From: Boswellia sacra
Taxonomy: Eukaryota; Streptophyta; Magnoliopsida; Sapindales; Burseraceae
Direction: 5' to 3'
Assembly (NCBI GenBank): GCA_013180625.2
Contig: SNVD02010020.1
Span: forward strand, 62,001 to 126,000
DNA length: 64,000 bases
In this document: positions 51,761 to 62,001 of the stretch, piece by piece
Layout: each line of letters starts with the position of its first letter
Position numbering within the stretch: the first letter of the stretch is position 1
Position numbers and translations under genes: made by a program
Notes under the pieces: model-generated
Told to the model about the DNA's origin: nothing
Seen by the model: the letters and a program-made list of their open reading frames with translations, nothing else
Databases searched by the model: none

Positions 51761-51862
51761 CACACACACAGACACACACACACAACACACACACAGACAC
51801 ACTCATGAATGGAACACACACACACACACACACAAACACACGCACACACACGCACGCACACA
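51611..51862. repeat. Compound (CA)n microsatellite, about 250 bp
   Basis: CA dinucleotides are interrupted by CAA, CAGA and CGCA variants. The phrase CTCATGAATGGAACACAC appears at both 51599 and 51800, so a unit of about 200 bp was itself duplicated. It produces long spurious open frames (His-Thr or Cys-Val repeats) on both strands. Confidence 0.95.
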
Positions 51863-51863
51863 G

Positions 51864-51890
51864 GTTGGGTTGGGTTGGGTTGGGTTGGGT
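51864..51890. repeat. (GTTGG)n short tandem repeat
   Basis: Five pentamer units of the TTGGG type directly follow the CA array. It resembles, but is not, the plant telomere heptamer. Confidence 0.9.
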
Positions 51891-51969
51891 ACGGCTTGGA
51901 ACACAATCCCCATCCTCATCCCTATTTTATTTTGGGGAAAATTGTCATCCCCATCCCTACCCCACTCTC

Positions 51970-52900
51970 GATTTTTTGCTCTCCATCCTAGCCCAAACAG
52001 GCTGGGGAATTACAAGGGCTCATCCCCATACAGATTGGCTCCACTTCTATCGTCAAGAGCCCAAGAAATATTTAGCTTCCTTTCCTAGGAAGAAATCATT
52101 CCCTCAGATGGTGATCGAAATATAACATTGACAAATATGGTCCAACTTTCAAGCTAGTCAGACTTCTTTCAAACAAAGAAGCTCTTAAAGAAAAGGAAGA
52201 AGATAAGATGACATCGATGAAAAGATATCACAACTCATCACCAAATGCAAACACCTCTCGAAGTCTAAACTAAAGTGCAAAATCAATGTTGGTTTCGATG
52301 AACCTGAAGGCCAAGTTTCAGAAATTGGATCTTTTGAACCTTTTGGTAGAGATTTTGGTCAAGACCCAAATGACCTTTAGGAAATTAATCCTTCTTAAAT
52401 CTCTCACCCATGCCCCGAAAGCATTTTTGTCAGAGAAAAAAGTAGTAGAGATTCTCATAACATGTAATAATATGTATTATTTGTACTTTTTTACTATTCA
52501 TATACTGTAGAATTTTACTATTCACTTAGCTTTTTCTTGTATTTAAGTCAAACGGATGCTTAGTCTAAGGCATCTTGGGAAATCTTGTAATATATGAAAC
52601 TTGAGTGCTTTCTCTCTCTCTGTCTCTCTCTCTTTGTAATAAACTTCTAAGTTTGCTTTCAACTTCATGTAAGTTTCTTTACTTTTTTAAAAATATTATT
52701 TATTGTTTTCTTTAGATATTATTCTTCATATTTTTGATCCTATAGAGATTTGGTATCAGAGCCATGAAGTTTGATAATAACTTTCCTGATAAAATTGGAG
52801 AAAAACGGTAACATCAAAGGTTTCTAGGAAGCTTGAATTATTTGTATTTGCTTGGATTACAGTTGCTTTATGGGAAATTGAGAAATAAAGATGTGAACAG
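51970..52900 (+). pseudogene. Endogenous pararetrovirus, right segment with intergenic region and rearranged RNase H piece
   Basis: A short frame at about 52020-52125 (DWLHFYRQEPKKYL) probably belongs to the C-terminal end of the viral polyprotein displaced from the left segment by the hAT. Then follow non-coding DNA with a CT-rich leader-like run (52607-52634), an AATAAA-type signal (TGTAATAAAC, 52636-52645), and the tRNA-Met primer site at 52751. Immediately after that site, 52768 to about 52870 is a diverged copy of 46770-46870, from the RT-RNase H junction. So this part is rearranged, not a simple continuation. Confidence 0.65.
52751..52767 (+). promoter_or_regulatory. Pararetroviral tRNA-Met primer-binding site
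   Basis: TGGTATCAGAGCCATGA is the minus-strand primer site conserved in plant pararetroviruses, complementary to the 3' end of initiator tRNA-Met. It marks the origin of the circular viral map within the integrated copy. Confidence 0.85.
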
Positions 52901-53042
52901 TTACAATTCTTATAATGTCAAGTGCTGATATCATTACTTAAAAGATTGGAAGATTGAAAGTTTCCAAGCAATCTTAGATGCCAATAGATTGTTGTAGACA
53001 ATTCGATGGAGGTGTTGCCAACCCTTCCACATGACTGCTTCA

Positions 53043-53790
53043 TGTCACGGCCTTATTGTTTCACAAGCGGAGACTGTGCGGCCTTAGGCGCTAACACACT
53101 CCAAAGTGCACCTAAGTAAGCCTTATTCCACTTTAAGAGAGGTTCAGGCGAAAGAGAACAAGGACACGAGAGATTTGGGTGAGAAAATATTCACTATACA
53201 CAAGGTAGTTTACAATGCATGCAAGACTCTTGAACACTTGAGTCTTTCTTGAATCGCTTTACAAATGAGAGCTCACCCCTATTTATAGGCAAGCACCTCC
53301 TCAACGTGTGGCTAACAATGCGCCACTTGTTTACACTTGATTCATTCTCTAGAAGTATCCTTAGATATTTTACAAAGCTTAGAAATATCTAGCTAGAAAT
53401 ATCTACTAGGCTCCAGACGTTTCTAGAGAACCCTAGACACTAGAGAACTCTACAGTCTTCTAGAAGCTTCCGAAGTCTTCCACGCTCTTCCATCACCTTC
53501 CAGAACCTTCCAGAGTCTTCTAGGATCTTCTAGGGCCTTCTCATGTCTTCTACATGTTTCCGGAGCTTTCTAGAACCTTTCGAAGTATTCTAGAGGTGTC
53601 CGAAACATTCTGGAACGTCCTGGAACCTTCTAGAAACTTTCAGAACGTCACGCCCTATTCATACGCCATTGAATTCCTCTCGACACGAGGATCCAAACTT
53701 ACTATAACACTTGCCCCAAAATCCCAATTCTTCGTGTGCTTTGGTGCAAGGTTGGCGCAAAACCATGCGCATATCACACGGGGCGTGACA
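53043..53790 (-). repeat. 3' LTR of the gag-protease element
   Basis: Pairs with 55783-56520. It carries the same TATA region (about 53276-53287) and a more degraded version of the pentamer array (53572-53646), plus a 10-bp extra segment near 53490. Confidence 0.93.
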
Positions 53791-54483
53791 TCCTCCCCCA
53801 CCCGATTGGGCGACACCCTCGTCGCGTTTTCGAGGATGCATCAATGTTTGCAAGCAAGCGGTCTTTCCTCCATGTCGTCGCTTTCCCCTCGCATGCTTGC
53901 GTTGCCTCTTGGTTGCCTTCGCTTGTGTACCCGTGTACTTGGTAACCCCATTCGTCATCTTGCCTTCCTCCATATAGCCTTTCTCTATGCACACTCTTTT
54001 ACCACCCTTCTGTAATTGCATCACCCCTAGATGCATGGTGTAGAAGCTTGGCGCGGCTACGGTGGAAAGCATGCATGGACCACCCTCCGAGATGCAAACC
54101 GCGTTGCATCGAGGCCATATCATCACATCATAGCGCCTCAAAAAGTCCATGCCTAACACCACATCTGAAGTATTCAAGGGAGTTGCGGAGAGATCGACCT
54201 TACCTCTCCAAGGACCCAATTGCAGCTCAACCCCACGAGCGACTCCATCAAAGGGTATGGCTTCCGCATTTGCCGCCTTGATTCGTGCTCGCCCCTTCTC
54301 GAGTCTAAGGCCTAACCTCTTGGCCTCGCTAGTATCAATGAAGTTATGTGTGGCACCCGTGTCAACCAACACTCTTGTGGTCTTACCATTGATGCATGCC
54401 TCCAAGTGCATCAATGATCGGTCTAATGGCTTAGAAGGTGTGGAGGTTTGTGTCAAGGAATTGAGGACTTGCATAGCACCCAT
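53659..54483 (-). CDS. Retropepsin-like protease frame of the same element
   Basis: The frame holds the aspartic protease motif VDTGATHNFID (catalytic D-T-G) and the second hydrophobic block VVLGMDFLRRYDVMIWP, the normal Ty3-type protease pattern. It sits one frame off gag after the degraded knuckle. The C-terminal third is basic low-complexity sequence that runs through the polypurine tract into the LTR, so the real protein probably ends near 53800. It would cleave gag; no RT follows. Confidence 0.75.
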   Translation of the reverse strand: MGAMQVLNSLTQTSTPSKPLDRSLMHLEACINGKTTRVLVDTGATHNFIDTSEAKRLGLRLEKGRARIKAANAEAIPFDGVARGVELQLGPWRGKVDLSATPLNTSDVVLGMDFLRRYDVMIWPRCNAVCISEGGPCMLSTVAAPSFYTMHLGVMQLQKGGKRVCIEKGYMEEGKMTNGVTKYTGTQAKATKRQRKHARGKRRHGGKTACLQTLMHPRKRDEGVAQSGGGGCHAPCDMRMVLRQPCTKAHEELGFWGKCYSKFGSSCREEFNGV

Positions 54484-54527
54484 GCACGCTGGCTCTTATG
54501 CCTTCTCACATTCTTGGAGCATGGCAT

Positions 54528-55700
54528 TCAACGCATGCCTCTTTGGTCAGTCTCGCGCCCAATGTGGACATCACATAGGAAGCACTTCAAGTTGGGTGAT
54601 AACTCCTTCCTATTATTTCTCCTATGGTGGTCATCACGTCTCCTATCTCTACCATTGTGAGGACGTTGATGACGTGGAGATCTATCTTCCTCTTCACTAC
54701 TATCATGATTATAGGGAGTTTTAATGTGTCTTGAAGACTCACCTCTATGGTAGTCGACAAGAGTTTCTGCAACGGTGAGTGCAGTAGCGACATCCTTCAC
54801 TCCCCGCCTTTGCAACTCTTGGTACACCCATGGTTGCAAGCCGTCCATGAAGTTGAAGAGAAGATCTGCCTCACTCATGTCATTGAATTGGAGCATCAAC
54901 CCGGAAAATTCCTCCACGTATTCGCAAATCGAACGCCTATGCCTTAACTCCTTCATGCGTTTCCTTGCATCAAATGACACGTTCTCCGGATAGAATTGAC
55001 GTTTCAACTCCTTTTGTAGATCTGTCCATGTGTCTATGACGCACACGCCGTTCTTAACCTCTCCATACTTTCGACGCCACCAACTAACTGCAAGATCTGT
55101 GAGATAAAGGGTTGCGGTGTTTACCTTGGCCCTCTCATCTAGGATTCCCAATGCGTCGAAATACCTCTCCATGTGCCAAAAGAAGTTATCCAATTTCTTG
55201 GCATCCCTTTTGCCACTATACTCTTTGGGTTTAAGTGCCTCAATCCTAGGGATAGCAAGTATGGGTGATGCTACCACAACACCACTTGCTACCGACCTCT
55301 TGAGCGTGGCTACCTCAGCCTTTGTCTCATCCAAGCCCTTACTCAGTTCCTCCATTTGAGTTTGGACCTTGGCCAAGACTTCCAGCACCCTTGCTTGGAA
55401 AGCATGAATCTCCTGACGTAACGCTTCAATGGCAGCCTCGAAACTTCGCATGAATTCCTTGAGCTCATTACCTTGGCTTTCTACCTTGCCATTGAGCTCC
55501 TCCATGCCTTGTTCCATGCCTTGCTCTAGCCTATCTAGCCTTTCCCTCGTATCGGCCATGGCTAGCTCCACCTTGACCATCTGGGTCTCCATAACGCTCA
55601 TCACGTCACGAGACTTCTCTTGGCCACGAGTCTTTTTCCCTCCAATGGGAGCTTCCCCACTCCCCCTACTTTCCTCACTCACGACCGGAATCTCTGCCAT
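54528..55700 (-). CDS. gag protein of the non-autonomous Ty3-type element
   Basis: From ATG 55700 (MAEIPVVSEE) the frame is open for 390 codons. Residues 40-160 form a long coiled coil (heptads of L/E/Q/K), followed by the retrotransposon gag domain (IEALKPKEYSGKRDAKKLDNF, WWRRKYG, LKRQFYPEN, LRHRRSICEYVEEF), a basic Arg/His-rich tail and a knuckle start (CFLC). The CCHC knuckle is then spoiled: the frame shifts ahead of the expected second half, and the downstream protease lies in another frame. Gag would form the particle that packages the RNA. The long intact frame suggests recent insertion or selection on gag. Confidence 0.88.
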   Translation of the reverse strand: MAEIPVVSEESRGSGEAPIGGKKTRGQEKSRDVMSVMETQMVKVELAMADTRERLDRLEQGMEQGMEELNGKVESQGNELKEFMRSFEAAIEALRQEIHAFQARVLEVLAKVQTQMEELSKGLDETKAEVATLKRSVASGVVVASPILAIPRIEALKPKEYSGKRDAKKLDNFFWHMERYFDALGILDERAKVNTATLYLTDLAVSWWRRKYGEVKNGVCVIDTWTDLQKELKRQFYPENVSFDARKRMKELRHRRSICEYVEEFSGLMLQFNDMSEADLLFNFMDGLQPWVYQELQRRGVKDVATALTVAETLVDYHRGESSRHIKTPYNHDSSEEEDRSPRHQRPHNGRDRRRDDHHRRNNRKELSPNLKCFLCDVHIGRETDQRGMR

Positions 55701-55782
55701 CGTGTCTACCCCAAACTTGTTCCCAACACCCCACACAATGAACCTCAACTAAACCTCGGCCAAACCAGGCTCTGATACCAAC

Positions 55783-56520
55783 TGTCACGGCCTTATTGTT
55801 TCACAAGCGGAGACCGTGCGGCCTTAGGCGCTAACACACTCCAAAGTGCACCTAAGTAAGCCTTATTCCACTTTAAGAGAGGTTCAAGCGAAAGAGAACA
55901 AGGATACGAGAGATTTGGGTGAGAAAATATTCACTATACACAAGGTAGTTTACAATGCATGCAAGACTCTTGAACACTTGAGTCTTTCTTGAATCGCTTT
56001 ACAAATGAGAGCTTACCCCTATTTATAGGCAAGCACCTCCTCAACGTGTGGCTAACAATGCGCCACTTGTTTACACTTGATTCATTCTCTAGAAGTATCC
56101 TTAGATATTTTACAAAGCCTAGAAATATCTAGCTAGAAATATCTACTAGGCTCCAGACGTTTCTAGAGAACCCTAGACACTAGAGAACTCTACAGTCTTC
56201 CAGAAGCTTCCGAAGTCTTCCACGATCTTCCAGAACCTTCCAGAGTCTTCTAGGATCTTCTAGGGCCTTCTCATGTCTTCTACACGTTTCCGAAGCTTTT
56301 TAGAACCTTCTGGAGTATTCTAGAAGTGTCCGGAACATTCTGGAACGTCTTGGAACCTTCTAGAAACTTCCGGAATGTCACGCTCAATTCATGCACCATT
56401 GAATTCCTCTCGATACGAGGATCCAAACTTACTATAACACTTGCCCCAAAATCCCAATCCTTCGTGTGCTTTGGTGCAAGGTTGGCGCAAAACCATGCGC
56501 ATATCACGCGGGGCGTGACA
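55783..56520 (-). repeat. 5' LTR of the gag-protease element
   Basis: The minus strand carries a TATA box (CCTATAAATAGG, about 56019-56030). About 270 bp upstream of it is the heat-shock-element-like array at 56302-56376. Pairs with 53043-53790. Confidence 0.93.
56302..56376. promoter_or_regulatory. Array of heat-shock-element pentamers in the LTR
   Basis: Read in steps of five from 56302, the 15 consecutive pentamers alternate nGAAn and nTTCn; 12 fit exactly, and the last five units (56352-56376) are uninterrupted. Three or more alternating units form a functional heat-shock factor site, so this is far beyond the minimum. Function is inferred from sequence only. Confidence 0.7.
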
Positions 56521-56524
56521 TTCA

Positions 56525-59500
56525 GCTGCAACTAGATAAGTATTTTCTTTTACTTGTTGAAGAGGATTAAGATTTTTGCTCATCAAGCTATCGTGACTAA
56601 AAATTAAGGCTTATTTTTATGCATTCATTTTATAGACTTGCTTGGCCATTTCACTAACATATTTGTTGGTGATGTTAAAATTACATGTTCAAATACAATT
56701 AACTTAAATCCACTTTATTTTGTTAGTTACATTTATGTTTCAAAATTTTTTGGATAACTCACAACCTCGGTATTTTGGAATCTATGGTTGTCAATGATAC
56801 AGTCTTAGGACCCATTTGTTTGGGCTCTGAAGTCTGGATCTGAATAGAATTCAGTGGTCTAAAAATTTTGGCCCATTTGTTTTGGGTTCTAGTCACTTTT
56901 TTTCAGACATACATATCTGAATAGAAAAAGTGAAAAATTATCACTTTTTTTTCTATAAAACATCCTAAAATCTAGAAATAACAAAATTACCCTTTTCATA
57001 AAATCAAAATAAATGTCATTTAACATTCAATTAATTTAATCTTTTCAACAAAATATATTTTTATATAATACCTAAAAAATAAAAATTGGCATTGATTTTA
57101 TATTACTGCTGACAACCGTGATCGTCATCGGACAGTCACCATCACCATCGCCAACTGCCGTCGAAGTCGAGCGTCCTGTGACACCTCTAACACTACCATG
57201 ATCGGCTCTGCTCGATCTATTAGTCTATCAAAGTAGTTTTGGAGGATAGGACGTTGTTTTTCCAATAAATGCTGAGAAACTTGCGGCCACCCTTATATTT
57301 ATAGGCCTTTAACAACCAAATAGCGTCATATCTTCCAAAACTACGTCGGTAATCTTGTAGATAGAGCGTAGCCGGTCATGGTGATGTCAAAGGAGTTACC
57401 GGATGCACGACATTAACGATGGTGGGCAGCCTTTGTCGGCGTCAACATTGACCTCCAACGAGTTCTCTATTTCTCATACTTTTTCAATTTTTTTATTTTT
57501 TAAATAAAATCAGTAATTAAATATTATAATTATTTATTTACATAAACATATGTGTTTGATTTTATTATAGTGGATTTTCTATATACTAATAATAGATTCC
57601 TATTTTTATAATAGGTAAGTTAATTATTATATTTAATGCACAATAGATTTTTCATATTTTAATAAATATATACATTTTTATAATGGGCTTTATTATGATT
57701 AAAATTTTCATTTAATTTTGTTATTTAGCTAATTTTTAATATTGACACCGTAATAATATCAATATCTTTTATTTTCTATAGTAAGGATATAAATATCACA
57801 TTTAAGTTAAGTTGTCCACTTAGTATTTATTTTCAGTTATGTAAAAAGTTAAAACAAACATATTGTTAAGTGGTATAAATTAAGTCCTATTAAGTGTTAA
57901 GTTCTATTAAGTTTTAAGTGATTAAAACAAACCAAGAAAACAATTTTGACGCCCAAAGATCTCCTAGTGCATTGGGGTTGTGACTCCAATTTCCTCTTTT
58001 GTGACATTGTCAACTTAGGCATTAAGCTCTATTTTGTGTAAGGATGATATTACTCATGCCAACTTTTTATCTTAATTTATGCACAAATTATGTGAAATCT
58101 AAAAATAGTTGCCAAGGTTTCAACAAGATTAGGACTTCGGTCAAGCTTTCCATTGCAAAACCTTGTTGTGTCTAAATAAAAACTTGGCTTTTAATGAAGT
58201 AACAATGATATTTATTCTAAATTGGATCTGGATATTTTATATGTAAATGATATGTATTTAATTGATGTTTATCAAATTGATAGTTTGGTAATATAATTTT
58301 TATGTCAAATTGATGGTTTGGTAATATAATTAATAGATGTATATCACTACCCTTAAGGAAATGGCATAGTCTATCTATTTTGATGATGGTAATTAATTGG
58401 AAAATTTTAAAAATTGTTCTAAATTTAAGTGTAGATTATAAAAATAATATTGTTCTTAAAATTTGTATATTATAGCTATATACTTTAATTTATTAATTTT
58501 ATTCCAAATTTGATACCAAAAAGCATGTAATTAATGTTTGACAAGCGTATAAGTAGACATGTATAGTTCCTGGATTTTACAATGAGTCAGATTTTCAAGG
58601 TTAGGGCTTGGGCATTGGGCCTTCTAAGCCCACCTCGATCGAGTGCGGTGTTGTTGGAGACACCCCCGCCTGTGGTTTGCAATGCATTGCTCTTTCCAAT
58701 CCCCAGGTTTATTTATTCGAACAGAGTAATTGCCACATCTGTCATTTTTTTTGTTGTTGATGTATACAGTTAAGAAGATATTTTATTATAAAATATTTAA
58801 TATAAGTTAAACATAATTTTTTAATTATTTATTTATAAAATTTAATAATTAAAATAATTAATAAATTGGTAATATTAAATATATATTACTGATTTTTTAT
58901 TTTAACTATTAAATTTTATAAAATTAATTATTAAAAAATAACGTTAATAAATAGCGTTAAAAATTTATATTAATAAATATATATAATCTCTCTCTCACAT
59001 TTTTATCGTCATCTCCGATCTGTTTCGTTATCCTCCGTCACCCATTTACGGTACTGAAACTCAATCATGAACACTGTTGTCACGAGAAATAAATCAAATA
59101 CTACCAGATCGCTCCATTGTTGACGACAATCCTTTCAATTCTACGACTATCACCGTCTAACTACGTTTATTCAAGAAGCAAAACTCTCCACCGCCTCCCT
59201 CAGCCAGTGCTGGCTTACAGCTAGAATAATTCAATCATTTTGACAAATCTACAGAGCCCTGACAAGTTTCATCACAAAAAAACCACCGTATGCAACTATA
59301 CCATTCTAAGCCTTCGCCATTGAACCGCGCACTCCACCGCAACAAATTTTTTTTTTTTGGATCAATCCAACTTGCCAACAATTGCCGACCACTACCCACG
59401 ACTGACTTTGGTTGAGTTGGGTTTGATGAAGCATAAGCAGTGTCTTTGTAAATTTGGTTTTTATTTTTTCAAATTTTATCACTGGATTTTTATTTGAAAT

Positions 59501-59744
59501 GTTTAGGTCTCCAAGAGAGAAAAAATGGAAAGAGAGAAGAAAGGGACAGAAGAGAGAAAGAAGAGGGAAGAGGAATGAAAAGACAAAAAATGGAGGGAGA
59601 AGATGAAGCAACGTGTGGATTGATGGAGAAGAGAGGAAGAAAAAAACAAAACTAAAAAAATAAAATAAACAAAAATAATGGAGAGAGAGAATGTGAAGTT
59701 ACGTGCTGTCAAGTTACGTGCTGTTGCGTTGCTAAATTATAAAA
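56525..59744. other. AT-rich DNA, no gene seen
   Basis: No domain-bearing frame. Short frames (for example 58582-58773) lack support. Local phrases recur (TTGGTAATATAATT, about 58280-58330), as in decayed repeats. A purine-rich run (GAGAGAAGAAAGG style, 59515-59640) is low complexity. Confidence 0.5.
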
Positions 59745-59965
59745 AATTGATAACGTATAATGACTACTTATACAAATTATTCTTACAAATTTATATATAG
59801 AAACTAATATGACATTCCTATATGATCGTCACATCATCCATATTAATTAAAGTTATTTATTATTAATATATATTTATCAAATCACTACATTTATTTATCA
59901 AATCATATCATGCGACGTCAGTTTATAAAAGTGAGTTTGTATAAGTAGTTTTAATGAGTAGCATT
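59745..59965. mobile_element. MITE-like element, copy 3
   Basis: The left end reads ACTACTTATACAAATT and the right end, reverse-complemented, ACTACTTATACAAACTC, giving clear inverted repeats. Beyond them the right side has GAGTAGCATTACTC, matching the GTAGCATTACTC end of the 5.8-kb copy. The AT-rich interior has ATCATGCGACGTCA. Non-coding. Confidence 0.55.
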
Positions 59966-60154
59966 ACTCTTACTCTATTACATGTCAAAATTTTAATGAT
60001 AGAGAAAGGGCTTCAAGGGTAAATAAGTAATTAAAATAGACATCACATCTCTCACACACAAAGAAATGGAAGTAGAGAGGGGCATTTAACCTGGTGGCTC
60101 CGAGTCCCAATGAGACTAGTAAGGATGGGGCCTGCCCCTATTGATGGTTAAGAG

Positions 60155-61912
60155 TAGGGGTGTGCATGGCACCCGTCCACCCGCTTGAATCCAATATATC
60201 CATCATGGTATGGTGGAGGTAGGATAGAATATTAAAAAAAAATATAGGGTGTGGTATGGTAAAGATTTTGAAAACCCTCTATCGTATAGTATGGTGGCGG
60301 ATATTTTTGTAAAAACTCGAAAATACCATACTATACCATACCTCTTTTAAAAAAATAAAAATTATGTCACGTGTCAATTTATAATTGATTATGTATAATA
60401 TTTTTGTATGAGTGTTATATACACTAGGAGAGTAAATAATGAAAAGAGTAACTCTAAATCCGTAACCTTCTATCATTTTGCTTGAATTTGGAAGCCGTTC
60501 CTTTGCTTTGCTACTCTACCGGTCATCTATCTCTTTTAGTCTTAGACTACCACCACTGACAACAACTATAGCTACACCCACCAAGCACCGCGAACAGCAG
60601 CTGCACTAGGTGAGCTTATTATACTTTATTTATTTTAGTGCTTCTTTCTCATTTTATTTTTATTTCTTCTGAAAATAGCTTTCCATTATTATTTCTGATT
60701 TCATGGATGTATTAACTTGCTTTGTATACTGTGGTGCTTGGTAGATTGCAGATGAAGTAGTTTCATGTCTAGTAAGTAGTGAATAGTGAGCTTAGTGACC
60801 AAAATAAACCTTTATACAAAACCTGTTGCTGATGTTTATTTCTTCCATTAAGAAGTTGACCACCACCTATAATCGTTCTTCTTTAGTCCTTTAGTCCTTT
60901 GCAATGGAATTTGGATGAGACTCTTAATGTCTTCTTCTTTCAATTGGAAGTTGTAGTTATGCTAGAACGCAGGGAATAGAGTGTTTTACCTATATATCGG
61001 GATAAATATTATAATTAATTCCTTATTGCAGGTTTTGAGCTTTTTTGAGGTTCTTTTGCACCGAAAAAATCGTTACTTTTTTTCTTCATTTATTTATTTA
61101 TTTATTTTCTTCGTTACTACTTGCTATCTCCTCTTACTGGCTCAATGCTTTCACTTTATTTTCCTCAGCTTTGGATTAAATTATTATTTCGTATAATTCA
61201 TCAAACAGGAATTATTTCTTATCCCAACTTCTAGCTGTAAAGCAAACTCTATCCATCTTTCCTTTGACATCTATACACAAAAGGCATTTCTGTTCATTTT
61301 ATATGCAACAAAATCTCACTTTTTATATTTCCTATAATCATAAATTAGTTATAGTTAATATAATATTTATTTTTTAAATCAACTCAATATATTAAGTTTC
61401 CTTCATGAATTTGAAAATTTCTATGTAATTTGTTATGCATGGATCTAAGATGTCTGCAGGACATTTCCATGCTGAACATTTGTCTTTGTATTATTGTTAT
61501 TTTTATGAATATATTAATCATTAATGCAATCATTTAAATATTCTTTATGAAATGAGATGATGGGTTTGATTAAATATACAATAGAGAGAATTTTTTGTCA
61601 TTGGTAATCGGTATAATTAAACTTAGATATATGAGTCTAACCATTGGGCCAGCAAGTAGCATAATTTTTTGTGATCAAAATTATTAACTATTTATGCATT
61701 AATTAAATATTCAGTTTTTAATAGTTATGCATTAATGGTTAACCATCCGAAAATATCATACCATACCTGCCCTTACCCTACCATGCAGGCATGTGGTATG
61801 GTATTGTATTCAAGAATGGTATGATATGGTATAAAAATCTAAAACTCGACCTATGTAGGTTAGGGGAATGGTATAGCGATACCACACCATACCATACCCA
61901 TGTACACCCCTA
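60155..61912. mobile_element. Non-autonomous hAT element, 1.76 kb, with 8-bp target duplication
   Basis: The ends are TAGGGGTGTGCATGG (left) and its inverted partner CCATGTACACCCCTA (right), differing at one base. The flanking 8-mers gttaagag (60147-60154) and gttaggag (61913-61920) match at 7 of 8. Both subterminal regions are packed with GGTATGGT/ACCATACC copies, the sort of repeated transposase sites seen in hAT elements. The interior has no transposase; frames such as 60981-61196 are AT-rich and unsupported. Confidence 0.8.
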
Positions 61913-62001
61913 GTTAGGAGTGGGTCTAGGTCTAAAAATGTGTTGTCCAATATGAACTATTGATGGTTAGGAGTGGGTCTAGGTCTAAAAATGTGTTGTC
62001 C
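61913..62001. repeat. Tandem duplication, 53-bp period
   Basis: GTTAGGAGTGGGTCTAGGTC starts at 61913 and again at 61966, each continuing to TGTGTTGTCC. The hAT element at 60155-61912 inserted directly beside (or in) this sequence. Confidence 0.9.

Larger units (their letters stand above)
48111..51969 (-). mobile_element. hAT element inserted in the pararetrovirus, borders approximate
   Basis: The span around the hAT transposase has G/C-cluster motifs at both sides (GGGGATGGG at about 48142; CCCCATCCC at about 51948), as in the subterminal regions of this hAT group. Viral sequence lies on both sides. I could not define exact terminal repeats or an 8-bp target duplication; the long CA microsatellite near the right side is included in the span. 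Confidence 0.5.
53043..56520 (-). mobile_element. Non-autonomous Ty3-type LTR retrotransposon with gag and protease only
   Basis: LTRs at 53043-53790 and 55783-56520 start TGTCACG and end CGTGACA. The tRNA-iMet primer site (55769-55780, minus strand) and gag follow the high-coordinate LTR; a G-rich polypurine tract (minus strand, about 53791-53805) precedes the other. TTCA flanks both sides (53039-53042, 56521-56524). The 2.0-kb interior encodes gag and a retropepsin, then stops at the polypurine tract, with no RT, RNase H or integrase. This matches the published notion of TR-GAG elements, which rely on enzymes from others. LTRs differ at a few dozen positions plus one 10-bp indel. Confidence 0.9.

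Noticed and set aside
51864..51890. Telomere-like repeat
   Set aside because: The unit is a pentamer (TTGGG type), not the plant telomere heptamer TTTAGGG, and only five units are present.
51582..52125. Long open frames of His-Thr or Cys-Val repeats on both strands
   Set aside because: They are produced by the CA microsatellite in every frame and have no domain or gene context.
53554..54015. Plus-strand frames of 153 aa and similar across 53.5-55.7 kb
   Set aside because: They are antisense shadows of the gag and protease frames or of the LTR; the minus-strand frames carry the recognisable motifs.
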